A DNA stretch of 64,000 nt from Straminergon stramineum (Eukaryota > Streptophyta > Bryopsida > Hypnales > Calliergonaceae). Positions 1-11,982 of this stretch are shown in pieces. The translations under genes and the position numbers were made by a program. The notes under the pieces were generated by a model, which was given only the letters and a program-made list of their open reading frames with translations, ran no database searches and had not been told where the DNA came from. Position 1 is the first letter of the stretch. Every line of letters starts with the position of its first letter. The stretch covers positions 15,810,001-15,874,000 of the forward strand of contig OY987267.1 of the NCBI GenBank assembly GCA_963920665.1, written 5' to 3'.

Positions 1-1589
1 AAAAAAATATAGATGGATGAAAGTTTGTTTTTAATATATCCCTCAAGATTTCATCCAACATTTTCTCTTAGCCTATAATTTTAAATTCATTCATACTTTC
101 AAAATTAGATTCTAAATGTCACTAAATTTCAAGTTTCCTTTTTAACTTGAATTGGATGAAATTTGGTATTTTTAATCCAAAACTAATGCTATAGATTATC
201 TAATTTTATTGTACTCTATCTTCCATAATTTTTCTCTATCTTTTAAAGTGTGATATGTTACTGGAATCCTCTACAAATTAATGAAGTGTTCTTGAATTCC
301 GAATTGGATTTAATAAATTCTTAGAGGTTTGATTTAAATCTCTAATTTCTAACACAACTATAGTTTCTACTAGAAGAGAATAATAAACTAAGTGCCAAAT
401 TGAAGGACATGCCTTGCAATTTGTTTCCACAACATCCCTATTTTCCAACATGTATATTGTAATTGTATCATGAAGTTTGTTTTAATACATTTTTGTTGTA
501 TTTTTTTTTGTTTTTGGATACAACTTAAATAATAAATTTTACAACAAGGAGTATAAAGTAGATATATGATCTCATTCTTTTCTTTCAACCTATTTCTTTG
601 TACTTTTCCCTCTTGACTTTCTCCAAATTATTTTCAACATTTTTTGTTTTTTTCCTTCATTTTTTGAAACAGTTTAGTATTGCAATCTTTGACTACTACT
701 ACTACTACTAATTGATTTCTAATTACTTTAGGAATCAAACAATTGTAATGACATCAACCTCGTAAGTGCTAACGAAATATCTACTTAAGACTTGAAAAAT
801 TTATTTGATCAACTACGTGTATTATAATCAACAATCTTTGTTTAATACATAGTCAAATCCCTATAAGGGGTCATATTAGTCTCCTAGCAACTTGGAACCT
901 ACGCTTCTTCTTCAAACACTTATAGACTTTCAACACAAATCGCACTCCTCACTTACTCTTGCTCTATGACCACTCAAGCATGAGTTTTTTTCACACTCTT
1001 TTTTCTTCTTTTTGGATTAGATTTTTCCCAATCTTCAAGTAATTTTTCTAAACTCTCCAACCTTCAATCTACATCACTAGTTTAAATGCATTAGATTTCG
1101 CTTTACAATAGCCATTACAATCAATTAACATAATTAGTCAATTCCACAGCAAATTCCAATAGTGAATTACGGCAGGCCCGAATTCTATCTTGGATTCTCA
1201 AGCTTAGTCCTGCCTTGGAGCTTTCGTTTGTCCATAGGCTTTTACTCCTCTTTAATTTTTTCTTAAATACTCAAATAAAAATTGATTATCTCCTATTATT
1301 AATTGTTTTATTCCTCTCTATTTTTTTTTTCTAATTCCTATGAACATTTTAAATATATTAATTGAAATATAAACATGTGCCATCCCAAATTATTTGGACA
1401 TTAATTCTATAATAGACACATCATTCAAAAGAAAAGAATTTTTTTTAATAGGTATCAAACAAAGTCATCCCAAGGAATGGCCTCTAAGGGCAAAATATAG
1501 AAGACCCATCTTAGATTGCCAACCTTTTCTTGAGGCTCCCACCAAAGAAAAAAAATAACTACCAAAGAAATGTGTCTATAAAATATGAG
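1..1589. other. AT-rich intergenic DNA, nothing identified
   Basis: This is very AT-rich sequence with poly-T runs and a short ACT trinucleotide run near 692-710. I see no codon-like open frame, splice pattern or terminal repeat. It is probably old, degraded transposon sequence. Confidence 0.5.
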
Positions 1590-2256
1590 TAACTCAAAAA
1601 TATGACTGCAAAATATGACTAAAGTGAAATTATGACTAGAAAACATGATTTAGTACTCTTCAAATATATTTCCCAACCAAAGTTTCCTCAAATTGCCCAA
1701 AAGAAAAAAAATGTGACTACAAAATTTGACTACAAAGTATAACTAAAGTGAAATTTTGACTCATAAATATGATTTAGCACTCTCTACATATATTCCTCAT
1801 CCAAATTTCCTTCAATTTGCCCAAAAGAAAAAAAATGTGACTATCATAAAAATATGACTATAAAATATGATTGACTCAAAAATATGAGTGCAAAATATGA
1901 CTAAAGTGAAATTATGACTAGCAAATATGATTTAGCACTCTCCAAATATATTTCCCGCCCAAATTTTCTTCAAACTGCCCAAATGAAAAAAATGTAACTA
2001 TCATAAAAATATGACTAATAAATATCACTGTGCATTCCCCAAACATGTTCCCTATGAAGCTCTATGAAGTATTATGGAGTTTCCAACAAACATATACTAT
2101 ATTTTCACAACATACGAGGCCAAAACATGACTAGCAGTCATATTTGTAGTCATATTTTTTTTCAAAGAGTTGGCCTCGAAAAATATGACTGCGAGTAGTC
2201 ACTAGTCATCCTCAGTCATATTTTTGTAGTCATAAAACACCCGTTTTCTTGTAGTG
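1590..2256. mobile_element. 3' part of a CACTA-type element with subterminal repeats
   Basis: The right edge reads as the reverse complement of CACTACAAGAAAACGGG, the classic terminus of CACTA (En/Spm) DNA transposons. Inward of it the motif AGTCATATTT and its complement recur many times (about 1600-2240), as expected for subterminal transposase-binding repeats. Part of this is an imperfect tandem array of about 120-bp units (roughly 1615-2005). Each unit contains a block like ATGACTAAAGTGAAATTATG followed by TTTGCCCAAAAGAAAAAAAA. I found no matching left terminus, so the element is truncated or its 5' end is mutated. No transposase is visible. Confidence 0.6.
1615..2005. repeat. Imperfect tandem repeat of about 120 bp, three copies
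   Basis: Three diverged copies share the order ACTAAAGTGAAATT, GATTTAGCACTCT, then TGCCCAAAAGAAAAAAAATG. They lie inside the CACTA-like element ending at 2256. Confidence 0.6.
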
Positions 2257-2344
2257 TGATTTAATTTGACTGATGGACTTTGTATTTTGATTGCACCACA
2301 TTTGAATTAGATTTAGCAAATGTTATCCCTATGATGTTATTCTT

Positions 2345-2668
2345 ATGGCGAAGGCTTCTATTGCGGATGCCCAAGTAACTAAATGTGTGTCTACAAGTCT
2401 AGAAATTTGTGAGTATTTTCTTGATGATTGTGGTGATGATGTTCCAATATCATAGGAGGGAATACGTAGAGCCTAGAGCCATGTCTCCAATAGTGAGTAC
2501 CTTATCAAATACACCAATGCAGAATTGTTGTATCTTTGTTCATTTAGAATCTAAATTTTACTAAAGAAGTTGGTAATTTGAAGGAAGCTTTTGGTTGCAA
2601 AGAGCATATGACTTTTCAAGTCTTTGTGAACTCGCTTGTAAATCTTGTGGGGTCTTTTGCTAATATGT
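2345..2668 (+). pseudogene. Exon-like remnant of an unrecognised gene
   Basis: An ATG at 2345 opens a codon-like frame beginning MAKASIADAQVTKCV and running to about 2530. Two in-frame TAG codons interrupt it, and coding-like sequence continues in another frame to a TAG near 2668. No domain is recognised. It lies upstream of, and could belong to, the broken gene at 3305-5935. Both breaks are TAG and are compatible with CAG or TGG ancestors. Confidence 0.3.
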
Positions 2669-4453
2669 AGCATCTCTTTCTCTCTCTCTCACTCTCGGTC
2701 AAGTGTCTATGAGGTATTTATGTGTAAATTAGTCGTTAGTAATTGAAAGTTCAAGGATATATGATGACATGATTGTGGCATGATGAACAGACTTGTATAA
2801 AGGGAAGGCAGTTTCTACGCCAAAATTAAGGACTCATTAAATTTGAAGATGTGTATTCAATTTGTTGTAGCAAGATATCAAGGTATGTTTTGGCTTGAAT
2901 TAATGTCTTACAATTTTTTGGATCTGTTTGCTAAATGGATTGTAATGGAATGATTTAATTCAAATTTTGGAATTTTTATTATATATACTTTGCTCTTTCG
3001 GAACAATGGCTGCACATTCTTAGGGTCTTGTAACGCCACAAGATGCTTTGAGGCTCTCTTTGAATGATGTTATTGTTCAAGTATGGAAAGGGGTTGGTGT
3101 GTCAACTATGTGGTGTTTTTACTTAGCTAGGAGTATCACAAGATGCTTTGATGCATCACTTTTTCTCCTACTTTGAAAATTTGAGCCTTCTCTCTCACAC
3201 CTACAATGAGCTTTGAATCTTTTTTTTCATTCATTTTTATTGTAACAATATTTTAATTTAGTGTATTATATTGTTATATAGAATGAGGAAGAAGACTAGG
3301 TCCAATGCCAAAAAAGAAAACAAAGGAGCATAGAGAGGCCGATGAGGATGATCCAAACAAACATAGTTGCATAATCTATACGTGTTTGATATGAAATTCA
3401 GAGGAATCTCTGAATGTGCACTATATTGGGAAGATACATAGACGTTTAGAGAAGCTCTATCTGTACACTTTCTTTTTTGAAGAGCATAGTATTTTTCCTA
3501 CCATTGGTGGAAAAATCTAGAAATGTAAACAATGTGGTAAGAATGGCAATCCAGTTGATGTAAAGAAGTTGAAAGCTCACCTTTACAACATCTATTCTGT
3601 TGGCCCCACCAAATAATATCCACATTTGACCTCAGATGCAAAGGTTTGGTACTTTGGAGGTGATAACCTTAATGTCATACACAGGGTCCAAAGGATGAGG
3701 CCCAAAATTTATTGGGTTGAGGAATATGAACTACAGGAGGAGTGCTATAGTTTTGACAAAGTTAGCTCTCCAATACTATGTATAGACTCTTCAGGGTGTG
3801 AATTTCACTTTTTATTGATAAACGGCCAATTTGGTAGAAGCATGCTTATAGAAATGATTGAATATGCAATGTTTCTAGAGACATATGAAAATCTTACCAA
3901 ACATGGGGAAATAAAGAGGAAAGATCGTGATTCTCAGATTGTAACATTTGTTTTTTGGTATGCTTCTGGGGAGATTGGAAGGTTGGTTCATTGACTTCAT
4001 TCACTTTCACATTGAAGTATACTTTTTAAAATATTTTATGTTTTTATATTCTATATTTTTCTAACATTCTATATTCTATACTTATATCGTGTGTGTTCAT
4101 TTTTTAGGTTTAAGCATGATGTTCATGGTTGCTATAGTTGTACTAATCTTTTATGCACTATGATTAGTGACCATTTGAAGATACAATTTTCGGAGGTCTT
4201 CAAACATTTGGAAGAGATTTTGCAGGAAGAAGGCATTGGAGAAGAAGATAATGTTACTCTTGGAAATACTCCGTTTACTACAATGTGTGTCACACAAAAT
4301 TACCATTGTAACATTCACATTGATGCTAATGATGTGTCTTATGGATTTTTTTTATTTGGTATGGCTTAGACAATATGTGTATTTTTTTCCAATTTATATT
4401 TTATCATTTTATGTATCATATTCTTATTCTTTGAACTATATTTGATTTCTTTA

Positions 4454-5673
4454 CACTACAAAGAAAATTGTGCCCTATTTGACAAAAAATTGACAAAAGT
4501 TTGTCAATTGCTTTGTCAATGGGAACCTATAGATTCAGCAAATAATTTGACAAAGTATTATCAACTATTTTGTCATTTTGCTAGAATTTTTGTCAACTTC
4601 TATTCCTTAATACCCTCCTTTGTTAGTTGTCCAATTGTCATGCTGGCATGATGGCCTAATCAATGGTTACAAGTGTCCCCATTTTTTGTAAAAGACAAAA
4701 TATCAAAATTGAAATTGCTTTAAATTTAAACCTTCATATATTAAGCAAAAACGCAAGTACTCACAGCCAATTGTCGTCATGACATTGCATTTCATGAACC
4801 ATTTTTGTTTTGTCAATTTGGAAAGAGAAAAAAACTCTCTATATACACATAGGGTAGTAGGAGGTAGAACAATCCATGTGGGGTATGTCATTTAGAAATT
4901 GCAAAGCTCAACCGCTCATTGTTAAGTTTGAAATAAGAATTGTATTCAAACTAGAATTTCAGACCTCATTTAGGCATAGTAAAATAACTTTTCAAAAAAA
5001 ACTTTGAACTAAAAAAATTGAGAAATCAATTCAAGTTTCATATCCAAAAATTTGTTTGATATTTTGATCCTTCAATCAAAAGTTATGGACAAATTTCAGA
5101 GAGGTGGTGGAAAGGAATTTTTTTGGACCTTTTCAAACATCCTCTCTGGAATTTATTCATAACTTTTGATTGAAGGATCAAAATATCAAACAAATTTTTG
5201 AACATGAAACTTGAATTGATTTCTCAACTTTTATTAGTTCAAAGTTTTTTTGAAAATTTATTCTACTATGCCTAAATGAAATCTGAAATTCTAATTTTAA
5301 TACAATTCTTATTTCAAACTTAATTATGAGCAGTTAAGCTTTACAACTTCTAAATGATATATCCCACATGGATTGTTCTACCTCCTACCACTCCATCTAT
5401 ATACAGAGAGATTGACTTTTATACATAACTAAAGCTAAGACATATATGGCAATTAACGAAAAGTTGAATATATTAAAAATCTAATGGAATCTTTGTGTTT
5501 TGGGCAAATAGGAGAAGAGAATTAAACATCAACTACAAATTTGACAAAAAAATGGCAAAAAATTGACAAGTTCTCACAAATTGACAAGATGAAGTAGGAA
5601 TAATATGGCTATTGTCATTTCGGACAATTTTTTGTCAAAAACTTATCATCTTGGATTCTATTTCCTTGTAGTG
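4454..5673. mobile_element. Non-autonomous CACTA element with internal hairpin, TSD TTA
   Basis: The ends are CACTACAAAGAAAA at 4454 and the complement of CACTACAAGGAAAT ending at 5673. They are flanked by the 3-bp duplication TTA (4451-4453 and 5674-5676), the diagnostic pattern of CACTA transposons. Subterminal copies of TTTGACAAA and its complement fill the first 180 bp and the last 130 bp. The interior is a near-perfect inverted repeat with no coding capacity. It sits in an intron of the broken dioxygenase-like gene. Confidence 0.85.
4835..5410. repeat. Long inverted repeat, about 270-bp arms
   Basis: The left arm is about 4835-5104 and the right arm about 5141-5410, separated by a 36-bp loop. 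Examples of matching pieces are AACAATCCATGTGGG on the left and CCCACATGGATTGTT on the right, and ATCAAAAGTTATGGAC on the left against its diverged complement. A transcript would fold into a long double-stranded hairpin. Confidence 0.85.
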
Positions 5674-5935
5674 TTAGTGTTTTTTTACAAGTACAAAAGA
5701 CAAACATGGCAACAAGGTAAATTTTCATCTAACAAAGGTCAAATTGTTCACAATCCCCTACATTGGTGATGTTATGCTACGTAAAGCATATGAGTTGTGG
5801 CATTGTACTAAAATTGTTGGTAATAGAGGGCAATTTGGCATTGCTCTTTATCAAAATGCATCATTTTTCAGATGGTATTCCATTATGAAAAGTTCAATGT
5901 TTGGTGGTGTTTATGATAAACTCACCTTGAGCTAG

Positions 5936-6228
5936 ATCAAGAGTTGTAATGAAGAGTATAATTAGGATTCTATAGCCCAATAGTATAGTATTTCTATCTT
6001 GATGTATTTTGAATTTATGCAAAAAATTCTATTATTCTATTCTATTATGATATTTTTGATTTTTACATCCTATTGTAATTTCTAGTGGCAATCATTTTGT
6101 ATAGATTTAGTTAAAGCTATGTGTAGAGCTCAATTGAAACCATCAATATCATGTTTTTACATTTGAATGTGTACTATAGATGCCATTTTTTACAATGATT
6201 GTCTTTGGTACATTTCTTCTACAATAGC
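5936..6228. other. AT-rich spacer
   Basis: This may be the 3' flank of the broken gene. No feature is seen. Confidence 0.4.
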
Positions 6229-6232
6229 TTAA

Positions 6233-7154
6233 CCCTTGAAGGACAACTAGAATGCCTCTTTTCCCCAAAGAACACTCAAAACTACCATTTCTATTGCAAA
6301 GAGTAAAACTTATGAAGATTGTACAATTTTTTCATATCTAAATGTAGAATCTTATACCTTATTAGTATAAGAATATGTATACTAAATTTAAAAAAATTTA
6401 ATCAAGCAAATTGTAAGATGCTTGTATTTAAAGTGAAGTGCAACTAGTTTTTTTTACCTTGTATAAGTACATTATTTGACTATCAACATTTTTTACTTAA
6501 ATTTTTTATACTACAAAGTTTCAACTTTTAAATTTTCATAGTAGGAAATCGAATTGAGAGTATAGGGAAAAAAAATTTAAGCTTAATTTTTATTTAAAAA
6601 AAAATTATAAAGTAGAAATAGGTACAAGATAGAGGAACATTAACCTAAATTATGGATACCTCTAAGATGAAATTGAATCACACTAATTACAATCATGGCA
6701 TTATTTAAATAAGTAAATTAAACTATGTGGATTTTTTTGGTTTAAATTATGAAAAATTGATTTCAAAAACAAATCCAATAGATTATTTTTTCAAAATGTT
6801 GTTATAATTGCTTAGGAAATAAAATGCCCAAAAACTCTCACATCTCATACCCACATGAGATGAATTGAAACTTTTATGTAGACAAAAATATAATTGATGG
6901 AAAAAAAATACAAATACAAATTCAAATTTTTGTGAATATCTTTTTATTACATCGGCTCCCCTATTTTCATCCTATTTGGGCTAATTTCTGCTTCTAGATG
7001 CCAATTGAAAAAAATTATATTCCCACAAAGCCAATTATAGTCGTTGTTCTACATTCAAAGAAAGTTTCAAAAAATAACAACTAAAATTTAGACCATACAT
7101 ACCTACCCAAATCCAATTTGTCCCTTTAGTATACAACATATGATCTTTTAGGGG
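6233..7154. mobile_element. TTAA-flanked piggyBac-like non-autonomous element (922 bp)
   Basis: It is bounded by TTAA at 6229-6232 and 7155-7158. The termini are CCCTTGAAGGAC on the left and, reading inward from the right, CCCCTAAAAGATC. These are the same kind of termini as the better supported copy at 36668-37612. The interior is AT-rich with no ORF. Confidence 0.5.
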
Positions 7155-7559
7155 TTAATTACAATTGCAACTTTTAGTTGATAATTATATTCAAATGAGC
7201 ATTTAGTCCATCATTGTAAAAACATATATTGAGTTATTTATTGTGAAAATCCTACAATTTACAATGTGATAGGATTGTAGCTTGTTCTTCAATCTTTATT
7301 TTACACCTTCCTTACAATAATGAGCTAGTAAAAAAGTTTATGCATTAAAAAGTATTGTAGTATTGTACTATGATGTCGAATTTTATTATTTCCTTTAGAG
7401 TTTAGAATTTGATATTAGAAGCCCTCTAAACTATATTCTAAATGTAAAGTCTTTGTTATGTAATCTATGGTGGTGATCTTTTAAACTTCAATACAATTGC
7501 AATACCTCTTGTATACAATACTTCTTATATATGATATAGATAGTACTATAGTGTGTTTC

Positions 7560-7721
7560 TATACTATATATGTATCAAAAGGTTGCTTGTGCAAGATTTG
7601 AATATTGGGTGCGTTGTAATAAATACACTTTTACAAAGCTTCTAACTAAAGTTTTTTTTGCTAAGAAGGTCCAACTTCCGCCATTGTCACTTGTGGAATT
7701 CTTTGTGCAATTCGTTCACAT
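7560..7721 (+). pseudogene. Possible exon of the unknown broken gene downstream
   Basis: An open stretch reads ARFEYWVRCNKYTFTKLL and then LPPLSLVEFFVQFVHM, ending at a consensus-like donor (GTAAGC at 7722). No domain is recognised. It could be an upstream exon of the broken gene at 8761-11625, which lies on the same strand. Confidence 0.3.
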
Positions 7722-8760
7722 GGTAAGCTTAAGCACCTCGTATACAGTTCAACACTTGCTTTAGCATATGTATGTAATGTATAGTATATCAAAATGATTT
7801 GATCCACCAATTGTATAAGTTTTAGAAAGAATGTTCAATTGTTTGTATTTTGAATCTAAGTGTGGATTACAAATTTTATTTCCTAGCTATAAAAAATATG
7901 CAAGAACACCAAAAGTACATAATAAAAACATATCTCTTGTACTCTTTGGCATTGTGAAGCTTTGAGAGATTTATTACAGTAGGAAGATCATGTACTAATT
8001 ATTGTTTGTTTAAAAAACTCCGTTCTTAGTGTAAATGCTTGGCATCTACTTTTGTATAGGTGAGTTTGTTCACATTGGAAACCTTCTTTTCATACTAATG
8101 AGTAACAACGTGCTAGTGCAACAAGAATTGAGGATATGAAAGTTATTCTATCACCTCCAAGTAATTTAATATAGACCTTCATTTATTATGGCTTGATTAG
8201 TATAAGTGACTTATTGTTGTTTAATCTTCACTTCATATTTGAATTATTTCTTAAGTTAATAATTAGTAATGGATTTCTCGTTTATATTTTGGGAATTAGA
8301 CACATCTCATTGCATTTTTAATTGGAAATTGTTCGATGTTTTGAATAATTTACATTTGTATTTGTTAATTGCATGGAGTCCATTGTAGCAATTCCATTTC
8401 TTACAATTTTGTTTGTGCAACTTCGATTATCGTTTTTGCACATTCATTTTTTTACTTCAATGATTTTTGTGATGTATGTTTAATAATGTAATTTAAAAAT
8501 GAATTTAAGGAGTTTCTATCAAATTAACCATATTTACTGAACTTCCTTTGTACTAGAGAAATTATGAGATCATTTTAGGAATATTTTTTATACTCATCAT
8601 TGGAACAAGTATAAGATGATTAGATTATTTCACTTTTGAAAAGCACCAAGCAATTGCAGTAGTCACTGTGGTTGCTTCTCCTATACTATTAGGGTATAGA
8701 AAATTTTGTTTTTGATATTATCCATAACTTAGTAAATTTGTTGATTTGGGAATTTGAAAT

Positions 8761-11625
8761 GGCTTAACGGATGTCACAAGAAGCAAGGGCTACATTTAAA
8801 ATAGTTGGTAGTGGTAGGAGGCTACAATTGTCCCATTGTCGCACCCCTTAGTGACACTTACCACCTTAAGTTCACTTTCTAGTGCTTTCCAAGCACTTAA
8901 ACTTTTGGTAACACCAAGGATCACGCTTTCCTAACACTGCACATGCCACGCATCCACAATGTTAGGATCCAACTCAAGTCACGAGGTTCCCCATTGCTCC
9001 GTGATTCTTAACAATTTCCTTCCAACCTTTAACTCCCATAAGATACTGGGCATGTCATTTGATGACATAGGGCGGAACTTCTATTGATGTCTAAGCACTG
9101 GGTGGAGGCACTGCTCCTTACCAGTGCTAAGCACCCTTGAATGGGACCCAACTCCCCACTAGGCCCAACCCAACTCATACCATGGCCTAGTGTGGAGCAG
9201 GACACCATCCAACCGATATTAAAGAGTACACAAGCACTCTATGGTAACACACAAGTGGTAGTGAAGCTCCAACACTAACCTCACCGCCTTGGGCCACTTT
9301 GATTCACGATAGCACCATCCGGGAGTAAAGAGGGAGACCAGCCCTCCTCATAGTACTCTCTACGGGATTCGGCAGCCCCCCCCATACTAGAGGTCACGGG
9401 AACCCCTTAGATGCTTCCCATCTTGGAAGATCACCCAATTCCAAGTGATATCTCCAAAACTGAACCCCTCAAAGACTCCCGATCTTTCCATCGGAATAAC
9501 TTTTAGCTCAGAGCTCCAAATCTCAAATGCGATCCCATTTTTGTGATCTACATTTTCCGTAGATCACCATGGACTATTTACTTTCTCCAATACAACAAGT
9601 ATTGAGGAAGTTATGGCCCTCCAAAGGTACGAGTCCCTCGGGAGGTGTAGTTCTCTAGGACTCCACCCTCTTTGGATGCCCATAACTTTTAGCTCACAGC
9701 TCATCTTTTCATGAGCCTTATCATTCTAGAAACCTTGTCTCCTTAACTTTTTAATGATATGTAGAATGCCCTATTTGGCTCAAAGGAATCCTCTCAAACC
9801 TTGTTTCCCACGTCCCCATGCCTCGGGATGTGGCCGGGACACTGCCAACTGTAAGGAGTCACAACTTTTGACTCACAACTCGGATTCTCGCATTCTTTAA
9901 ATTCATGGATGCGTTTTCTCACAAGATTTTTATGCATGTGCGACATGCCCTTAATTCATCCGGATCAAAGTGCTACAATGCTTTGATTGCTCGAGACTCG
10001 TAGTCCCTCTCACCCCTTCTCTTGCAAGTCTTGGGGAGTCACCCCCAACGTCCCCTTTACTCACTAAGGTGGCACGGGCATGCCTTGTGATGAGGTCGTG
10101 GCACCCACCCAAGAATTACAAGCCAACATCTTGTTGTTGAAGAGCATGCAACATCGTTGTTGGAGGAAGCTCAACGACTAAAAAGTAGTGGATTTCAAAC
10201 AAAAAATCTAATTTTCTCATCGCCTACTTTACAAGAATGTAAGTTTTCATTCTCAATACCTATCGTTATATAAAATGTAGTGACTAGATGTTTCCTAGTA
10301 CTGATTTTTTTGGAGTATTGGTTTAAAGTGTTTTAATATAGTTTCTATTGATTTCATTGATATTAAATGATGACCTAAACTTTGCCAACAATGGTAAGCA
10401 AAGAATTCTAAATCCAAAACATACATGACAATGAAGCAATCAATGTTCCACAGCCAACAAGCACACATGGAAATATTAGTGGACCTAGTGTGGGAAGGGT
10501 ACATGAAGCTTCTACAATTGGTGTAGCTCCAACCTTTGTTGATGGAACTGAAGCCTACTATAGAATTCAAAATTTAAAAATTGTGAAACAATGCATAAAG
10601 TACAAAGATTCCCTTATGGATTGTCAATCATCTCTAAAAGTGGCAATGGATACTTTGAAAGCAACCCTTGAAAAGAATGAGTCAATCCTTGATTACTTAG
10701 ACATTATTAAGATCAAGGTAATGTTGAATAGACAATTTAAAATTTGATTGTTGTACTCAAATGCTTTTCATTTAAAAAAAATCTTTTATTGATTAATTTT
10801 ATTATAATGACTTCTTTGGTTTTTGACAATTTGATTCTATGTTCATTTTTTATAGGTAAAGGTTCTAGGGATCATCAACAAAGTTCTTTTGGTGCTTTTA
10901 ATTTTTCCACAATATGTCCTTCAATTGATATGATGATGGAAGCAATTCTTATGTCTTTTGAGATTGATGAAGATGTTGAAGCCTATGCTTCATTTTCAAA
11001 AATATGGAATGAGCCTAGATTTTTAGCAAGGAGCTTTAGATCCATTATTATTGGGACATTTTCTAATCAGAGATCAAATTTTGGAGGCATAGCAAAAACA
11101 GAGATGTTTCGGCTCTTAGGTGTTCCAGTTTTGTTGAGTAATGCTACTTTAGAAGAAATTGCATTTCGGGGAGCTAAGATGGAAGAACTAAAAGCAAGTA
11201 TAGTATGTGCCTATGCAATTTCCATCTTGATTATAATAGTTTGATCAACCATGTTCCATTGTTCAATCTAATGATTTGGACATAATTATGTAGGTGATGC
11301 TTGGAGGGTGAAGGTCAATGTCAATGGATTTCAAGATCCTTTTGGAAGTAAAGCTATACATGGTGCTATTGCAAAAGCCATATATGGTGAGACATATGAC
11401 ATTGATGCACCAGTTGAGATAACATTGGAATAAGCAAGATGGTTGTTTCATGTTCTTTTATTGGCAGTGGGAGGTAGTAACCTTGAGGCACAAAAAACTA
11501 TGGAAGATCGGAAGATGATGGCACGTTGGGAATGTGTGGCATTGGAAGAGGTCAACAATATGAAACAAATTCACATAATCAATCCACCTGCGGCAACTAT
11601 GGCTAATGTGGTTGGTCATTCTTGA
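8761..11625 (+). pseudogene. Broken multi-exon gene of unknown family, split by a solo LTR
   Basis: Approximate exons are 8761-8836 continuing at 10109-10238, then about 10395-10717, 10856-11197 and 11294-11625, with GT/AG borders (for example donor GGTAATG at 10718 and acceptor TTATAG before 10856). Pieces include EEHATSLLEEAQRLKSSGF, YRIQNLKIVKQCIKYKDSL and SFRSIIIGTFSNQRSNFGG. The first exon is interrupted by the solo LTR at 8837-10103. Skipping the LTR and one target-site copy keeps the frame. Further breaks are a TAA two codons after the ATG and another after ITLE near 11430. The gene has no family I recognise. It could be a host gene or cargo of a large transposon. Confidence 0.5.
8837..10103. 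mobile_element. Solo LTR of an LTR retrotransposon
   Basis: This 1267-bp block starts TGTCGCACCCC and ends GGTCGTGGCA, the TG...CA form of an LTR with short inverted ends. It is flanked by near-identical 5-bp copies CCCAT (8832-8836) and CCCAC (10104-10108). It is much GC-richer than its surroundings. A phrase like AACTTTTAGCTCA recurs near 9499, 9687 and 9865. No gag or pol frame is present, so this is a solo LTR. The terminal sequence resembles Ty3/gypsy LTRs, but that lineage is a guess. Confidence 0.7.
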
Positions 11626-11982
11626 ACTTTAATAGTTGTATTGTTTAGAATAATATTTGAACTTTACTTTGCTTTAATTTTATTTTGTTGTTTGAAAATT
11701 TGTAACTCAACCACATTATTGCAATATTTATGAAGCACCTTTTACAAACCTTCTATATTGCATAGTTTCTACAAGGAATGTTCTGACTATAGAGGTTTGA
11801 AAATCATTCATATTGATTATGCATCAGATGTGTCTATATTCTGTATATTGTAATAGATAATATGTACAATATATTTTTCTACTATACTTGGTGATAAATT
11901 CATAATTTTTTGGATGGGCCCCATTTGATTCTAGACCAAAGATTAGCAACCTGATGACAAATGATGCAAAGTGGTTTGGGGC
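11626..11982. other. AT-rich 3' flank of the broken gene
   Basis: Nothing recognisable is seen in this stretch. Confidence 0.4.

Larger units (their letters stand above)
3305..5935 (+). pseudogene. Broken BED-finger and 2OG-Fe(II) dioxygenase-like gene (transposon-type)
   Basis: Three exons can be read: 3305-3981, 4108-4358 and about 5694-5935. Joining at 3981/4108 keeps the frame with GT/AG borders. Exon 1 contains KCKQCGK followed by LKAHL, a BED-type zinc-finger pattern. Exon 2 carries an HxD pair in NIHIDANDVSYGF. Exon 3 carries a distal His in ELWHCTKIVGN and an Arg in NRGQFGIALYQ. HxD, then H, then R is the metal and 2-oxoglutarate ligand order of the double-stranded beta-helix dioxygenases, including the TET/JBP-like copies carried by some transposons. 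In-frame stops at 3392 (TGA), 3518 (TAG) and 3614 (TAA) make it non-functional. The second intron contains the CACTA-type element at 4454-5673. The dioxygenase assignment rests on motif order and recollection of similar plant proteins, not on a search. Confidence 0.55.

Noticed and set aside
3626..3994. A separate small gene starting at 3626
   Set aside because: The frame begins with TTG, not ATG, and is continuous upstream with the BED-like segment through a TAA. It is the middle of the broken dioxygenase-like gene.
6223..7168. A 10-bp target duplication (CTACAATAGC/TTACAATTGC) implying a Mutator-type element at 6233-7154
   Set aside because: The match is 8 of 10 in AT-rich sequence. The empty-site evidence at 36668-37612 shows that this terminus type duplicates TTAA only.
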